Assembly: GCF_900167535.1 (NCBI RefSeq)
Contig: NZ_FUYE01000005.1
Span: 124,001 to 188,000 of the forward strand
DNA length: 64,000 nt
Source: Prosthecobacter debontii
GTDB lineage: Bacteria; Verrucomicrobiota; Verrucomicrobiia; Verrucomicrobiales; Verrucomicrobiaceae
Reading direction: 5' to 3'
Shown: positions 26,178-35,556 of the stretch, piece after piece
Layout of the letters: each line of letters begins with the position of its first letter
How positions within the stretch are numbered: the stretch's first letter is position 1
Notes under the pieces: generated by a model
The model's database searches: none
Seen by the model: the letters and a program-made list of their open reading frames with translations, nothing else
Told to the model about the DNA's origin: nothing
Position numbers and translations under genes: made by a program

Positions 26178-26340
26178 GAGAGAGGTGGTTTTAGCATGCC
26201 CCCGCGTTTTTGTCCACCCTACAAGGCAGGGGGGGACCGGAGGCTGGCCATTTGGAAAAAAAGCCCACGGGGAGGGATTCTTTCAGAGGAGAATCGATAG
26301 GCGCGGTGCAAATACGCGTTGGAGTCTCCCTCTGCTCCTC

Positions 26341-27816
26341 ATGAAATCTCTCGTTAGCGCCCTGGGCGTCCTGTGTTTTTCGTTATCGGCCATGGCGACC
26401 CCGGCGACGCTTCGCTCCAAGGGAGCTGTCGGAGATGGAGTCACGGATGATCGGGCGGCGATTGAGAAAGCTTTGAAGGATGCTGCCGGGACTCCTCTGG
26501 ATGGCGAGGGACTCACCTACGCGGTTCAAGGCACGGTTTCCGTGAGCGTGGATGTGGATCTGCGCAACGTCATCCTCAAGCAGACGCAGGGCTCCTGGGA
26601 TGCCTCTCCCTACATCCGCTCCGCAGCGAGTCAGGAGACCCCTCAGGTGAAACCGGCGGAGGCGCTGACGAAAATGGTCAAGGGCTTGCCTTGGCTACGC
26701 TACGATGGTGTGGCCACTTACCCGGAAGATCCGGTGGTGACGGGTGATGATCTCAAAGCGTTGCGCGAAATGTTGAATCTCCGCACCCTCTTCATCCACG
26801 GACGTGAAAACCAGCCTGTTTCGATCCGTCTGGAAAAGGTGCAGGTGCTGCGTGGTCATCATGCCGATGCGGGCATGCATTCGAATTCGGCGGGGCTTTA
26901 TCTGGTGGATGCCAGTCCGGTGACGTTGACCGACATTGAGATCACCGGTGATGGCAAGGGCGCGGGCCTGTTCGTTCATCGTTGCCGGAAGGTGCGTATG
27001 GACCGATTGAACATTCACGATATCCTTTGGGCCCCTTACCGAGGTGACATGGAGTTCACAGCTGCGGTGCTGGGCGGTGATTTCGGGTGGAATAACAGCC
27101 CCATCTATGACTTCGATGAACGAGCCGGCCGCTTTATGCGTGTGCGGGTGCAGGAGCAGCTCACGGGCATGACGATCGGCAGTTCAGACGATGTGGAGAT
27201 CACGAACTCACGCATCGAACGCATCGGCACAAAGGTGGATGGCAAGTTCTTACCCTGGCAGGCGGATGGCGTGACCGTCAGTGGCGTGAAGAATCTGGTG
27301 ATGCGCGATTGCGTGATCACCTCCACTTGGGAGGGCATTGATTTGACCGGCCAAGGTGTGGATGGTTTCGTTCAGGAAAACATCCGCATCAGCGACAGCT
27401 TTGCCTACGGCTTCAAATACGCTCACCCGCAAAAGAACGGCAAGGTGATCAACTGCGTCTCCGAGCACGCCGCTTACCGAAGCTTCACCATCGGGGCCGA
27501 ATGTGAAAACATCGAGTTCATCCATTGTGTGGCCCGCGAAACGGGATCGAAAAACTACTGGCGTCGGGAGGGGCGGGAGAGAAATGGGATCTATGGTTTT
27601 GAACTGGGTTTTCAGGAGGACGCCTCGCCTCAAAACATCACGTTCAAAGATTGTCGGGCGGAGAATGTGGCGTTCCCGACGACGATGGAATGTGGGTTTG
27701 GCACCAGTGATCGTGCCGCCAAACCCGAGCTGAATATCCGGCTCATCCATCCGAAGGTGGTCGGGGCGACGCTGCGGGCGGTGGATGGGTTCCGGGTGGT
27801 GGAGGAAGCCCCCTAG
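26341..27816 (+). CDS. Secreted right-handed parallel beta-helix protein (pectate lyase/GH28-like)
   Basis: A 491-residue protein with a signal peptide (residues 1-20, ending SAMATP). The N-terminal GAVGDGVTDDRAAIEKAL is the hallmark of pectate-lyase-superfamily and GH28-type beta-helix proteins; turns of the helix continue through VEITNSRIERIG, NLVMRDCVITSTWEGIDL and ITFKDCRAENV. Catalytic residues cannot be assigned, so it may be a polysaccharide lyase, hydrolase or epimerase. The frame extends upstream to 26176, but those codons have no signal peptide and ATG 26341 gives a clean one. It is divergent from the cytochrome fusion, with a 163-base spacer, and ends 20 bases before the convergent U32 gene. 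Confidence 0.85.
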   Translation: MKSLVSALGVLCFSLSAMATPATLRSKGAVGDGVTDDRAAIEKALKDAAGTPLDGEGLTYAVQGTVSVSVDVDLRNVILKQTQGSWDASPYIRSAASQETPQVKPAEALTKMVKGLPWLRYDGVATYPEDPVVTGDDLKALREMLNLRTLFIHGRENQPVSIRLEKVQVLRGHHADAGMHSNSAGLYLVDASPVTLTDIEITGDGKGAGLFVHRCRKVRMDRLNIHDILWAPYRGDMEFTAAVLGGDFGWNNSPIYDFDERAGRFMRVRVQEQLTGMTIGSSDDVEITNSRIERIGTKVDGKFLPWQADGVTVSGVKNLVMRDCVITSTWEGIDLTGQGVDGFVQENIRISDSFAYGFKYAHPQKNGKVINCVSEHAAYRSFTIGAECENIEFIHCVARETGSKNYWRREGRERNGIYGFELGFQEDASPQNITFKDCRAENVAFPTTMECGFGTSDRAAKPELNIRLIHPKVVGATLRAVDGFRVVEEAP

Positions 27817-27836
27817 GACCTATTCATTAAGGGGGC

Positions 27837-30308
27837 TCACACCAATTCCGCCATCGTGCCACGGGTGACGCCGAGCTGGGATTGAGCTTTGAGATCGCGC
27901 CAGATGTCTTCACCGCCACGCTGACCGGCGAGGAGGTTTTGATAGGTGCGGATGATGCGGGTGGACTCTTCGCGGCTTTGTTCCAGGAGCTCGATGCGGT
28001 AGTGTCGGAGCCCGGCTTGCATGAGGCCCGTGAAGAATTGGGCCCCCGTTTGAGGTACCGCATTGAACAGGGTATTGCGACAGCCCACATCGGCTTTCAA
28101 CGGGTGCTCCATGCCCACGCGATCACGCAGGCGCACTTGATGCCGCTCACAAGGGCGGCCGCAGGTGGTGAAGTCGGTGCCCTTGGAAAGAAAGGCGGCA
28201 AAGGCGCAGTGCTCCATATGAAACATGGGCATGTGCTGGTGCAGGGTGATCTCGAACCACTCCGCAGGGGCTCCATGCAGCAGGTCGAGCACTTGCTCGA
28301 TGTTGAGATCGTAGCTGATGGTGAGACGTTCCAGGCCCGTTTGTTTGAGGAAGTCGGCCGTCAACGGATTGGCCACATTCAGCGAGAAATCTCCCGTGAC
28401 CGGGATGCCTGCGTCTTTGAAGAAGGCAATGGCTCCGAGGTTACGAATCAGCACGCCATGAGGCTCTGCGCGGCTGATGAGCTTGAAGAAGCCCGCTTCG
28501 CCGGACTTTTGAATGCGTGGTGTGGCGAGATAGATGTGGGCCTGACTGTTATCACGCACATGTTTGACGGCGTCGGCATAGAGACGCACGTCTTCAAAGT
28601 CCACATAGAGTTCCGAGACGCCTGCCTCCAGCGCGGCTTCGATTTGCGCTTGATTTCGACACAGCACATGGAGCGTCGCGGCATCTGGCGCCGGGGAGGT
28701 GTTCGCCTGCTTTGACCCCACCTCAGCCAGCATCGCCCGCACATGCTCCGTGGAGAAGGGACGCCGAGCCGGTTCGGTGGAGGGCGCTTCAGAGACGGCA
28801 TGCACGAGGGCACGACGCATCTTGTTCAGCTCACTGACAGGGAGGATGACCTCGCCTTCGAGGTGCAGCTCCACATCGCCGAGTTCATAAGCGGTGCCGC
28901 CCAGTCGGCCTAACTGATTTTGCAAAACCTCAAGGTTGAGCGGTCTCTGGCGGGCCTGATCCAGCGGGAGGCTCGATTGCACTTGGATCGTCTGATCCTT
29001 GACCTGAATGACCAGAGGCACTCCAGGACGGCCCGAAATCACCAGATCCAGCTTTTGCTTCTTCCGCAGGGGGATGTCCCCTTGGAAGGTCTGGCGGAGC
29101 TGCTGTTCCAACACTTGATCGCCTGTCTTGAAAAGGCGTGTTCCTGGTTGGATCAAATCCGTGCGCAGGCGCCCCCGCTGAAACTCCAGCCAATTGCCAT
29201 GCAGGCCATAGATGCGCCCGCCTTGCTCATCGTTGGTGTCCTGGAGGTTTTCAAAGACGACACCATCTCCGTTTTTCAGGTGGCTGGGCACTTCTTCCAG
29301 TTCGACCGCATCGCGCGCCACGGAGCGGACGACTCCGATGTAGTAACCCCGCTTTTTGCCATAGTAGGCACCCACGAGTTGTTGATGATTCACGCCGTGC
29401 ATCCACCCTGAATAGAGCCCTCGTGAAAAGGTCATCTCCAGTTCGTATCGATCCTCATCGGTGATGACCTGCGTCACATCCTGATCGGCCAGAGCTGCAT
29501 CCATCGCTTTGCGATACACTCGCGTCACGGCAGCCACGTATTCAGGCGTCTTGAGGCGACCTTCGATTTTAAAGCTGCGGATGCCTAACTCAATGAGACG
29601 CGGGATTTCTTGAACCGCCGCCAGGTCCTGAGGGCTTAACAAATAGCGCTTATCGCCGAGATCACGCAGCTCCCCGTCCACGATCATTTCATAGGGCATG
29701 CGGCAGGCTTGCGCGCACTCACCCCGGTTGGCACTGCGCCGCCCGAGCGATTCGCTCGTGAGGCATTGACCACTGTAGGCCACGCAGAGGGCTCCATGGA
29801 CGAAGACCTCCAGCGGCACCTCAGGGCTCTCCGTCGCGCGGAATCGTTCCAGCTCGCGAAGGCTGAGCTCACGGGCCAGCACGGCTTGATCGATCCCCAA
29901 GGTATTGGCTAACTCCAAACCTTCCGGCGAGGTGATGGTCATCTGCGTGCTCGCATGGAGGCGGAGATTGGGCGTCAATCGTTTCACCATCCGGGCGAGG
30001 CCGAGGTCCTGGACGATGACAGCATCCACACCGGCGGCTTCGAGCTGGCGGAGTTGCTGTTCCGCATCGGCAAGCTCACCGGTGAAGATCAGGACATTGA
30101 AGGCGCAGTAACCTTTGACCCCGTGGCTATGGAGAAACTTCATGAGCTCCGGCAAGTCATCCGCCGTGAAGTTATCCGCCCTCATTCGCGCATTGAACTT
30201 GGGTAGGCCGAAGAAGATAGCATCGGCACCATTGGCCACCGCCGCACGGGCGCAGTCCCAATTACCAGCAGGGGAGAGAAGTTCAGGCAGATGGACAGGG
30301 CGAGGCAT
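27837..30308 (-). CDS. U32 peptidase-family protein (RlhA/YhbU-like)
   Basis: An 823-residue cytosolic protein. The start PELLSPAGNWDCARAAVANG is the usual N-terminus, and the U32 signature region reads EVFVHGALCVAYSGQCLTSE followed by GRRSANRGECAQACRMPYE, with the four conserved cysteines that in family members hold an iron-sulfur cluster. A second barrel-like half with further cysteines (HCAF, FTTCGRPCERH) follows at about 690-750, so the protein belongs to the long subgroup. Characterised relatives hydroxylate 23S rRNA or tRNA; true peptidase activity is rare. Assignment to RlhA or TrhP cannot be made by eye. It is divergent from the dcw cluster. Confidence 0.88.
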   Translation of the reverse strand: MPRPVHLPELLSPAGNWDCARAAVANGADAIFFGLPKFNARMRADNFTADDLPELMKFLHSHGVKGYCAFNVLIFTGELADAEQQLRQLEAAGVDAVIVQDLGLARMVKRLTPNLRLHASTQMTITSPEGLELANTLGIDQAVLARELSLRELERFRATESPEVPLEVFVHGALCVAYSGQCLTSESLGRRSANRGECAQACRMPYEMIVDGELRDLGDKRYLLSPQDLAAVQEIPRLIELGIRSFKIEGRLKTPEYVAAVTRVYRKAMDAALADQDVTQVITDEDRYELEMTFSRGLYSGWMHGVNHQQLVGAYYGKKRGYYIGVVRSVARDAVELEEVPSHLKNGDGVVFENLQDTNDEQGGRIYGLHGNWLEFQRGRLRTDLIQPGTRLFKTGDQVLEQQLRQTFQGDIPLRKKQKLDLVISGRPGVPLVIQVKDQTIQVQSSLPLDQARQRPLNLEVLQNQLGRLGGTAYELGDVELHLEGEVILPVSELNKMRRALVHAVSEAPSTEPARRPFSTEHVRAMLAEVGSKQANTSPAPDAATLHVLCRNQAQIEAALEAGVSELYVDFEDVRLYADAVKHVRDNSQAHIYLATPRIQKSGEAGFFKLISRAEPHGVLIRNLGAIAFFKDAGIPVTGDFSLNVANPLTADFLKQTGLERLTISYDLNIEQVLDLLHGAPAEWFEITLHQHMPMFHMEHCAFAAFLSKGTDFTTCGRPCERHQVRLRDRVGMEHPLKADVGCRNTLFNAVPQTGAQFFTGLMQAGLRHYRIELLEQSREESTRIIRTYQNLLAGQRGGEDIWRDLKAQSQLGVTRGTMAELV

Positions 30309-30714
30309 TGAGGATAGAGCGGGGGGGAACTAAGTAATCTGTTTTTACAGTGACGAAAGGAAAGTTCATCGAGCTATGTTCAAATGAACTAACTATTAAA
30401 CTCAGGAGAAGATACTTTTCGACAATTCTGGGATTGCCTTTTGTAACCTTTCTCGTTACTAAGCTCATCTTAATTACTAGCAATTGTGGAATATCAATTG
30501 CTAGTGATCGAGGATGTCACTGCTCCCGTCATCAACGCGCATGTTTGCCTCAACTGCCAGCATTTTCTCCAATCCCTGGAATGCCAATGTCTCATTGGCA
30601 GGCGGAGTGGCGCATGGCGGGACGCAAAAGGGCTGGTTTTCTAGAGCGACTGAAATGTTTCAGGCGGGCATCTGGCCCTGGTTTGGCACGTCAGATGATG
30701 CCATGGAAGATCTA
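30309..30714. other. 406-base leader region upstream of rsmH, low GC in part
   Basis: Between divergent U32 and rsmH. Bases about 30335-30510 are clearly AT-rich compared with the surroundings and are the likely promoter region of the dcw cluster; a weak TTGCCT, 17-base spacer, TACTAA pair is at 30434-30462. An 11-bp inverted repeat is at 30476-30505. No mraZ-like gene is present: the open frames here do not show the MraZ fold. The rsmH frame is open from 30514, but the extra 67 residues have no domain. Confidence 0.5.
30476..30505. promoter_or_regulatory. 11-bp perfect inverted repeat in the dcw leader
   Basis: ACTAGCAATTG (30476-30486) and CAATTGCTAGT (30495-30505) are exact complements around an 8-base spacer. 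The element is AT-rich and has no T-tract, so a protein-binding operator is more likely than a terminator. It sits about 210 bases upstream of the preferred rsmH start. Confidence 0.45.
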
Positions 30715-31731
30715 ATGCCTCTCGGACGCACTTCATTAACCTCACGCCCTACCGATGCCGACAACGGTTCCGGTGCTCCTTCTCCAGAACCTGGAGGCGC
30801 GAGGGATATACCTTTTTATCACCTGCCCGTGCTTCTGAATGAAGTGTTGGACGTTCTCCAGCCGGAGCCGGGAAAATTGATCTTCGACGGCACCCTCGGC
30901 GGTGGCGGACATACGGAGGCCATCCTGCAAAAGGGCGCCCGTGTGGTGGCCATGGATCAGGATGATGAAGCACTGCGTCATGCCACGGAGCGTCTGAAAG
31001 GCTACGCCGATCGCTTCTGCGCATTGAAAGGGAACTTCCGTGACTTTCCCACCGTGCTCGGTGAGGCGGGGATCTCGGGGCTGGATGGCATGCTGATTGA
31101 TATTGGCGTGAGCAGCCGCCACCTGGATGCGCCTGAGCGTGGATTTTCCTTCAATAAAGAGGGGCCTCTGGACATGCGCATGGATACCTCCGGCCCGATC
31201 ACCGCGGCGGATATCGTCAATACCTATCCGCAGGAGGAATTGGAGCGCATTTTGAAAGTCTATGGGGAGGAACCTCAGGCTCGCAAGATTGCTCGTGCGA
31301 TTGTGCAGGCCCGTGGTCGCGAGGCCTTCCGCACCACGCTGCAACTGGCGAATCTCATCTCCAGTGTCTGTCCTAAGTTCAGCAAGCGGCATCCTGCCAC
31401 GCTGACCTTTCAAGCCTTGCGCATCGAGACCAATCAGGAGCTGGCTGTGCTGGAAGACTTTTTGAAAGCCGCACCGCGTTGGCTGAAACCCGGGGGGCGT
31501 CTGGCGGTCATCACCTTCCACTCGCTGGAGGACCGCATCGTCAAACACACCTTTCAGCAGCAGAGTCAGGTGTGGCTGGACCGCCCTGAATGGCCCGCTC
31601 CAAGGCCCAATCCCGACTGCGTGTATAAACTGCTTTTCCGCAAACCCTTAGAAGCCTCTGAAGGCGAACTGAGCCTCAACCCCCGAGCCCGCAGCGCACG
31701 TCTGCGCGGTGTCGAACGCCTCTCTTCATGA
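30715..31731 (+). CDS. rsmH: 16S rRNA (cytosine-1402-N4)-methyltransferase RsmH (MraW)
   Basis: The first gene of the dcw cluster. With ATG 30715 the protein has 338 residues; the core begins at FYHLPVLLNEVLDVL, where typical family members start, so about 30 extra residues remain in front. The S-adenosylmethionine site is FDGTLGGGGHTEAIL, and GVSSRHLDAPERGFSF, FQALRIETNQEL and ITFHSLEDRIVK are family motifs. RsmH methylates C1402 in the ribosomal P site. I chose 30715 because GGAAGA lies four bases upstream; starts at 30703 and 30514 are also open. The stop overlaps the ftsL start by four bases. Confidence 0.93.
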   Translation: MPLGRTSLTSRPTDADNGSGAPSPEPGGARDIPFYHLPVLLNEVLDVLQPEPGKLIFDGTLGGGGHTEAILQKGARVVAMDQDDEALRHATERLKGYADRFCALKGNFRDFPTVLGEAGISGLDGMLIDIGVSSRHLDAPERGFSFNKEGPLDMRMDTSGPITAADIVNTYPQEELERILKVYGEEPQARKIARAIVQARGREAFRTTLQLANLISSVCPKFSKRHPATLTFQALRIETNQELAVLEDFLKAAPRWLKPGGRLAVITFHSLEDRIVKHTFQQQSQVWLDRPEWPAPRPNPDCVYKLLFRKPLEASEGELSLNPRARSARLRGVERLSS

Positions 31732-32084
31732 AGAAAAACCGTTATCGCAATAACATCGGACTGCCGGTGCTGACGGCGGTTTTGATCCTTTGCGGAGCCG
31801 TCTTGTTAGCGGCTCTCAGCATCGTGGTGAATAAAAACCGCATCAGTGCTCTGGCGGAGCAACAGCGCCAGGTGGAGCAGGAAATGAAGCTGCTGAACTT
31901 CGAGATCGTCAGCCTGGAGCGGAAGGTCGGCTTACTGCTGGATGGGGCCCGCGTGCAGCCCATTCTCCAGGCGAAAGGCACCTGGCTGCAAAAGCTCAAC
32001 CCTGACGCGAAAGCGATCATTCATCTCAAACCCATTCCCGCGGCCAAGGTCGTGGTGCAGAGCACGGAGGCCGGCCTGCCATGA
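31728..32084 (+). CDS. ftsL: FtsL-like bitopic division protein
   Basis: A 118-residue protein with a basic cytoplasmic tip (MKKNRYRNN), one transmembrane helix (about 13-34) and a periplasmic coiled coil (about 36-66, ALAEQQRQVEQEMKLLNFEI). FtsL proteins have little sequence identity; the call rests on size, topology, the coiled coil and position between rsmH and the penicillin-binding protein, where ftsL is almost always found. FtsL forms a trimer with FtsB and FtsQ that activates FtsW/FtsI at the septum. The gene overlaps both neighbours by four bases (ATGA), indicating translational coupling. Confidence 0.8.
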   Translation: MKKNRYRNNIGLPVLTAVLILCGAVLLAALSIVVNKNRISALAEQQRQVEQEMKLLNFEIVSLERKVGLLLDGARVQPILQAKGTWLQKLNPDAKAIIHLKPIPAAKVVVQSTEAGLP

Positions 32085-33976
32085 TCTCCCCCACTCCCAA
32101 TCAAAACCAGATTCGCCGAGATCGTCCGCTGTTTCATCGGATGATGCTCATCACCTGTTTGCTCACGCTTTGTTTTTCGGGCGTGGCTTGGCGTCTCTAT
32201 GATCTGCATTTGAAGCGGGGCGTGGACTTGGCTGAAGAGGCGGCGAAGAAGTTCCGCGAAGACCGGGTGTTACCCGCGCAGCGGGGTTCCATCAAAGATC
32301 ACTCGGACCGCTATCTCGCTTATGACGAGGAGGTCTATGAATTGCAGACGGACCGCGTGCATCTCCATGATGTGCGCTCCATCCTGCCCAATCTGGCGCG
32401 TATCCGCGGGGTGAAGCAGAAGGACCTGACTCGCACCTTGAGTAATGAGCAGATCCTAGACGCCTACCACCGCCATGTGGCTGAAGCGCTGTGTGCAAAG
32501 CTGGGCGGGCCCGTGGAGGCCATGCTGGAAAAAGTGACTTCACGCCGCCCGATCGAGGTGCTGACGCACAACATGAATGATGACGAGGCGAAGGACTGGC
32601 GCCGTCATCTGGAGTCGCTGTTGGTGAAGGGGGTGTATGTCAAACCGGCGGTGCGCCGACACTACCCCACCGATAACCGTCTGGCCCTGATCATCGGGGG
32701 AGTCGAGGATGGTAAAGGCGGGGTCCAGGGCATCGAGAAAACCTATGAGGATGTCCTGCGTGGCATCCCGGGATCTGTCTGTGTGGAGCACGACAAGTAT
32801 GGCCGTGAACTGCTGCTCTATCGTGGCGAGATCAAAGAGCCCGTCCATGGCAAGGACGTGCATCTGACCATTGATCTCCAGATGCAGGACGCGGTAGATT
32901 CGATCGTGGCCCAGGCTCAGGCTCAATACCGGCCTAACAAGATGATGGCGATCGTGACCGAAGTCTCCACCGGCTCCATCCTCGCCATGAGCTTCTTGCC
33001 TGGCCATGACCGCACTGAGCCAGCGAGCACGAATTGGAAAAACCTGACCATTTATGAACCCTACGAGCCGGGTTCGACCTTCAAAGTCGTCGCCTTCACG
33101 GCGGCTCTGGATCAGCGAAAGATCACTTTGAATGAGCAAATCGATTGCCACTGGGGGCAATACACCGATCCGGTGCTCAAATCCCATCTCTCGGACGTCT
33201 CGAAGATGGGCACCGTCCTCATGCGCGAGGCTTTTGCCAAGTCCAGTAACATCGCCACCTACAAGGTCTTCAAGCGCCTGGGTCAGGATACCTTCCTGGA
33301 TTATGTGAAACGTTTCGGATTCGGACGTAAGACCGGCATTGAGCTCTCAGGAGAAAGTCGCGGTTACATCAACGATACGAAGTGGTCGAACACGACCTCC
33401 TCGCGCTTCCCCATCGGCTATGAAGTCAATGTCACCCCCTTGCAGATGGCCATGGCGTATGGAGCGATCGCCAATGGCGGCATCTTGATGAAACCTCGTC
33501 TGGTGGAGCAGATCGTCGAGGACGGCGGACGTAAAGTCACTCGCATGCAGCCTGAGGCCGTCGGCCAGGTCTGCACCGGCAAGGCGGCGGAACTGATGCG
33601 GGAACTGCTTTCCGGCGTGGTGGAGCACGGCACGGGCACCCGCGCCCAGGTGGAGGGCATCGAGGTCGCCGGGAAGACCGGCACCAGCCTGCGCTACGAT
33701 CCCGAATTGATTGTTGGCAAGAATAAAGATGGAACTCCGAAAAAGGGCGGCTATCGGGATGATCAGTGGATCACTTCCTTTGCCGGTTTCGCCCCAGCGA
33801 AAGACCCCAAGGTCGTTTGTGTCGTTGTGCTGGACAATCCCCATGCACCGAACCCTCACGACATCGGCGGCGGGAAGGTGGCCGCACCCATCTTTGCTGA
33901 AATCGTGTCCGAAGTCTTGAAACAACTCTCCATCCGTCCTCAACGTCCCCTCGCTCTCGAAGGAGGTGCCGAATAA
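32081..33976 (+). CDS. ftsI: Septal penicillin-binding protein (transpeptidase FtsI/PBP3)
   Basis: A 631-residue class B PBP. One N-terminal transmembrane helix (about 22-44) is followed by the pedestal domain (PAQRGSIKDHSDRYLAY and the region to about 280). The transpeptidase domain has the three motifs: SxxK as Ser332-T-F-Lys335, SxN as Ser388-Ser-Asn390, and KTG as Lys532-Thr-Gly534. It cross-links stem peptides of septal peptidoglycan made by FtsW. Position between ftsL and murE supports ftsI rather than the elongation enzyme. It overlaps ftsL by four bases and murE by one base (TAATG). Confidence 0.95.
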   Translation: MISPTPNQNQIRRDRPLFHRMMLITCLLTLCFSGVAWRLYDLHLKRGVDLAEEAAKKFREDRVLPAQRGSIKDHSDRYLAYDEEVYELQTDRVHLHDVRSILPNLARIRGVKQKDLTRTLSNEQILDAYHRHVAEALCAKLGGPVEAMLEKVTSRRPIEVLTHNMNDDEAKDWRRHLESLLVKGVYVKPAVRRHYPTDNRLALIIGGVEDGKGGVQGIEKTYEDVLRGIPGSVCVEHDKYGRELLLYRGEIKEPVHGKDVHLTIDLQMQDAVDSIVAQAQAQYRPNKMMAIVTEVSTGSILAMSFLPGHDRTEPASTNWKNLTIYEPYEPGSTFKVVAFTAALDQRKITLNEQIDCHWGQYTDPVLKSHLSDVSKMGTVLMREAFAKSSNIATYKVFKRLGQDTFLDYVKRFGFGRKTGIELSGESRGYINDTKWSNTTSSRFPIGYEVNVTPLQMAMAYGAIANGGILMKPRLVEQIVEDGGRKVTRMQPEAVGQVCTGKAAELMRELLSGVVEHGTGTRAQVEGIEVAGKTGTSLRYDPELIVGKNKDGTPKKGGYRDDQWITSFAGFAPAKDPKVVCVVVLDNPHAPNPHDIGGGKVAAPIFAEIVSEVLKQLSIRPQRPLALEGGAE

Positions 33977-35553
33977 TGATCCTGCGCGATCTCATCCCTC
34001 ATCTGGATAACCCGGTCGTCTCCGGCAGTCTGGATACCCCCATCACCGGCTTGACCTATGATTCACGGAAAGCCGGACCTGGCATCGCCTTCGTGGCTCT
34101 GCGGGGTCGCACGGCGGACGGTCACGAATACATTCCCACCGCGATCCAGGCAGGTGCTGCGGCGATTATTTCCGAGCAGGCTCCCCCGGATGATGCGAAG
34201 GTGCCTTGGGTGCATGTCAAGTTCACCCGCATCGCCCTGGCTCAGGCCGCCGCCGCGCTGTATGGCTTTCCTGCGGAGAAGCTTTCGATCGGTGCCGTGA
34301 CAGGCACGAATGGCAAGACGACCTCGGCTTTCCTGCTCCATCACCTGCTCAATCAGGGGCAGAAGCGCTGCGGTTTGCTCAGCACCGTGGTCTATGACCT
34401 GGGCGGCCAGCAGGTGCCTTCCACCCATACCACTCCCGAGTCTCTGGAGATCCAGCATCTGCTCTCTCAGATGGTGGATAATGGCTGTCGTGCCGTGTCC
34501 ATGGAGGCCAGCTCTCACGCTCTGGATCAGGAGCGCATGCATGGCTTGCCCATTGCTGCCGGCATCTTCACCAATCTCACCCAGGATCACCTGGACTACC
34601 ATGGCACCATGGAGGCCTACTACGCGGCCAAGGTTCGCCTGTTTGAAACCATCGCGCATCAGTCTAAAGGCTCGATGATCATCAATGCCGATGATGCCTG
34701 GGGGCGTAAACTGATCACTCGCTATGAAAGCACGGGGCGCGTGGTCCGCTACGGTTACGGGGTCGGCTATGACTTCCGCGCGGTGAACGTGCGGTTTGAT
34801 CTCACGGGCACGACCTTTGAGCTGGAGGCCATCGGCCGCACCTTCTTGGTGCGCACGCCTTTGATCGGTGACTTCAATGTTTACAACTCCCTCGGCGCAC
34901 TCGCTGCGGCGCATGCCATGGGGCTGAATCTGCGTGAAACGGTGTCTCACCTGAAGAATGCACCGCAGGTGCCTGGACGCCTGGAGCGCGTGACGGAAGC
35001 GACGTCGAAATTCCAGGTCTTTGTGGATTACGCCCACACGCCGGACGCCATTGAGAATGCGCTCAAAACGGTGCGCGCCCTCCGCCCACGCCGCATCATC
35101 ATCGTCTTTGGTTGCGGCGGTGGGCGGGACCGGACCAAGCGCCCCCTCATGGCTGCGGCGGCGGAAGCGGGGAGCGACATCTGCGTGCTGACCAGTGATA
35201 ACCCGCGCCAGGATGATCCGCAGGTGATCATCGCTGATGCGGTGAAGGGCTTTGCCCGACCCAAGAATCATGTGACCATCGTGGATCGCCGCGAGGCCAT
35301 CAAGATCGCGCTCGAAAACGCTCGTGCGGGAGACATCATCCTCGTCGCCGGTAAAGGCCACGAGGACTATCAGGAGATCCAAGGCAAGAAATACCCGTTC
35401 GACGATCGCCGTGTGGTGCGTCAGCTCATGACCCAGATCCATGGCGCTCGTGACGCTGAGCGGGCTGAACGTGAGCGTGAACGCGAGGCTGAGCGTGATC
35501 AAGATCCGCGCAATCGTGATGCCGGGCGGGGGCGGCCACCCTTCTATCGTTAG
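33976..35553 (+). CDS. murE: UDP-MurNAc-L-Ala-D-Glu:meso-DAP ligase MurE
   Basis: A 525-residue cytosolic Mur ligase. The ATP site is VTGTNGKTTSAFLLHH, the carbamylated-lysine region is HGTMEAYYAAKVRLFE, and the amino-acid pocket has TSDNPRQDDPQ: the DNPR motif specifies meso-diaminopimelate rather than L-lysine. It therefore indicates DAP-type peptidoglycan in this organism. After the normal end of the fold (about residue 490) there is an extra 30-residue Arg/Glu-rich tail (AERAEREREREAERD, then Arg/Gly/Pro), which most MurE proteins lack. It starts one base inside ftsI and is followed by murF after three bases. Confidence 0.96.
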   Translation: MILRDLIPHLDNPVVSGSLDTPITGLTYDSRKAGPGIAFVALRGRTADGHEYIPTAIQAGAAAIISEQAPPDDAKVPWVHVKFTRIALAQAAAALYGFPAEKLSIGAVTGTNGKTTSAFLLHHLLNQGQKRCGLLSTVVYDLGGQQVPSTHTTPESLEIQHLLSQMVDNGCRAVSMEASSHALDQERMHGLPIAAGIFTNLTQDHLDYHGTMEAYYAAKVRLFETIAHQSKGSMIINADDAWGRKLITRYESTGRVVRYGYGVGYDFRAVNVRFDLTGTTFELEAIGRTFLVRTPLIGDFNVYNSLGALAAAHAMGLNLRETVSHLKNAPQVPGRLERVTEATSKFQVFVDYAHTPDAIENALKTVRALRPRRIIIVFGCGGGRDRTKRPLMAAAAEAGSDICVLTSDNPRQDDPQVIIADAVKGFARPKNHVTIVDRREAIKIALENARAGDIILVAGKGHEDYQEIQGKKYPFDDRRVVRQLMTQIHGARDAERAEREREREAERDQDPRNRDAGRGRPPFYR

Positions 35554-35556
35554 GCC

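Noticed and set aside
26176..26340. Longer N-terminus of the beta-helix protein
   Set aside because: The signal peptide begins at 26341; the upstream bases are the divergent promoter region.
30350..30715. A 121-codon frame before rsmH considered as mraZ
   Set aside because: No MraZ features, a mixed composition and an open frame crossing the inverted repeat; it looks non-coding.
34063..35502. A 479-codon minus-strand frame opposite murE
   Set aside because: Antisense shadow of a fully conserved MurE.
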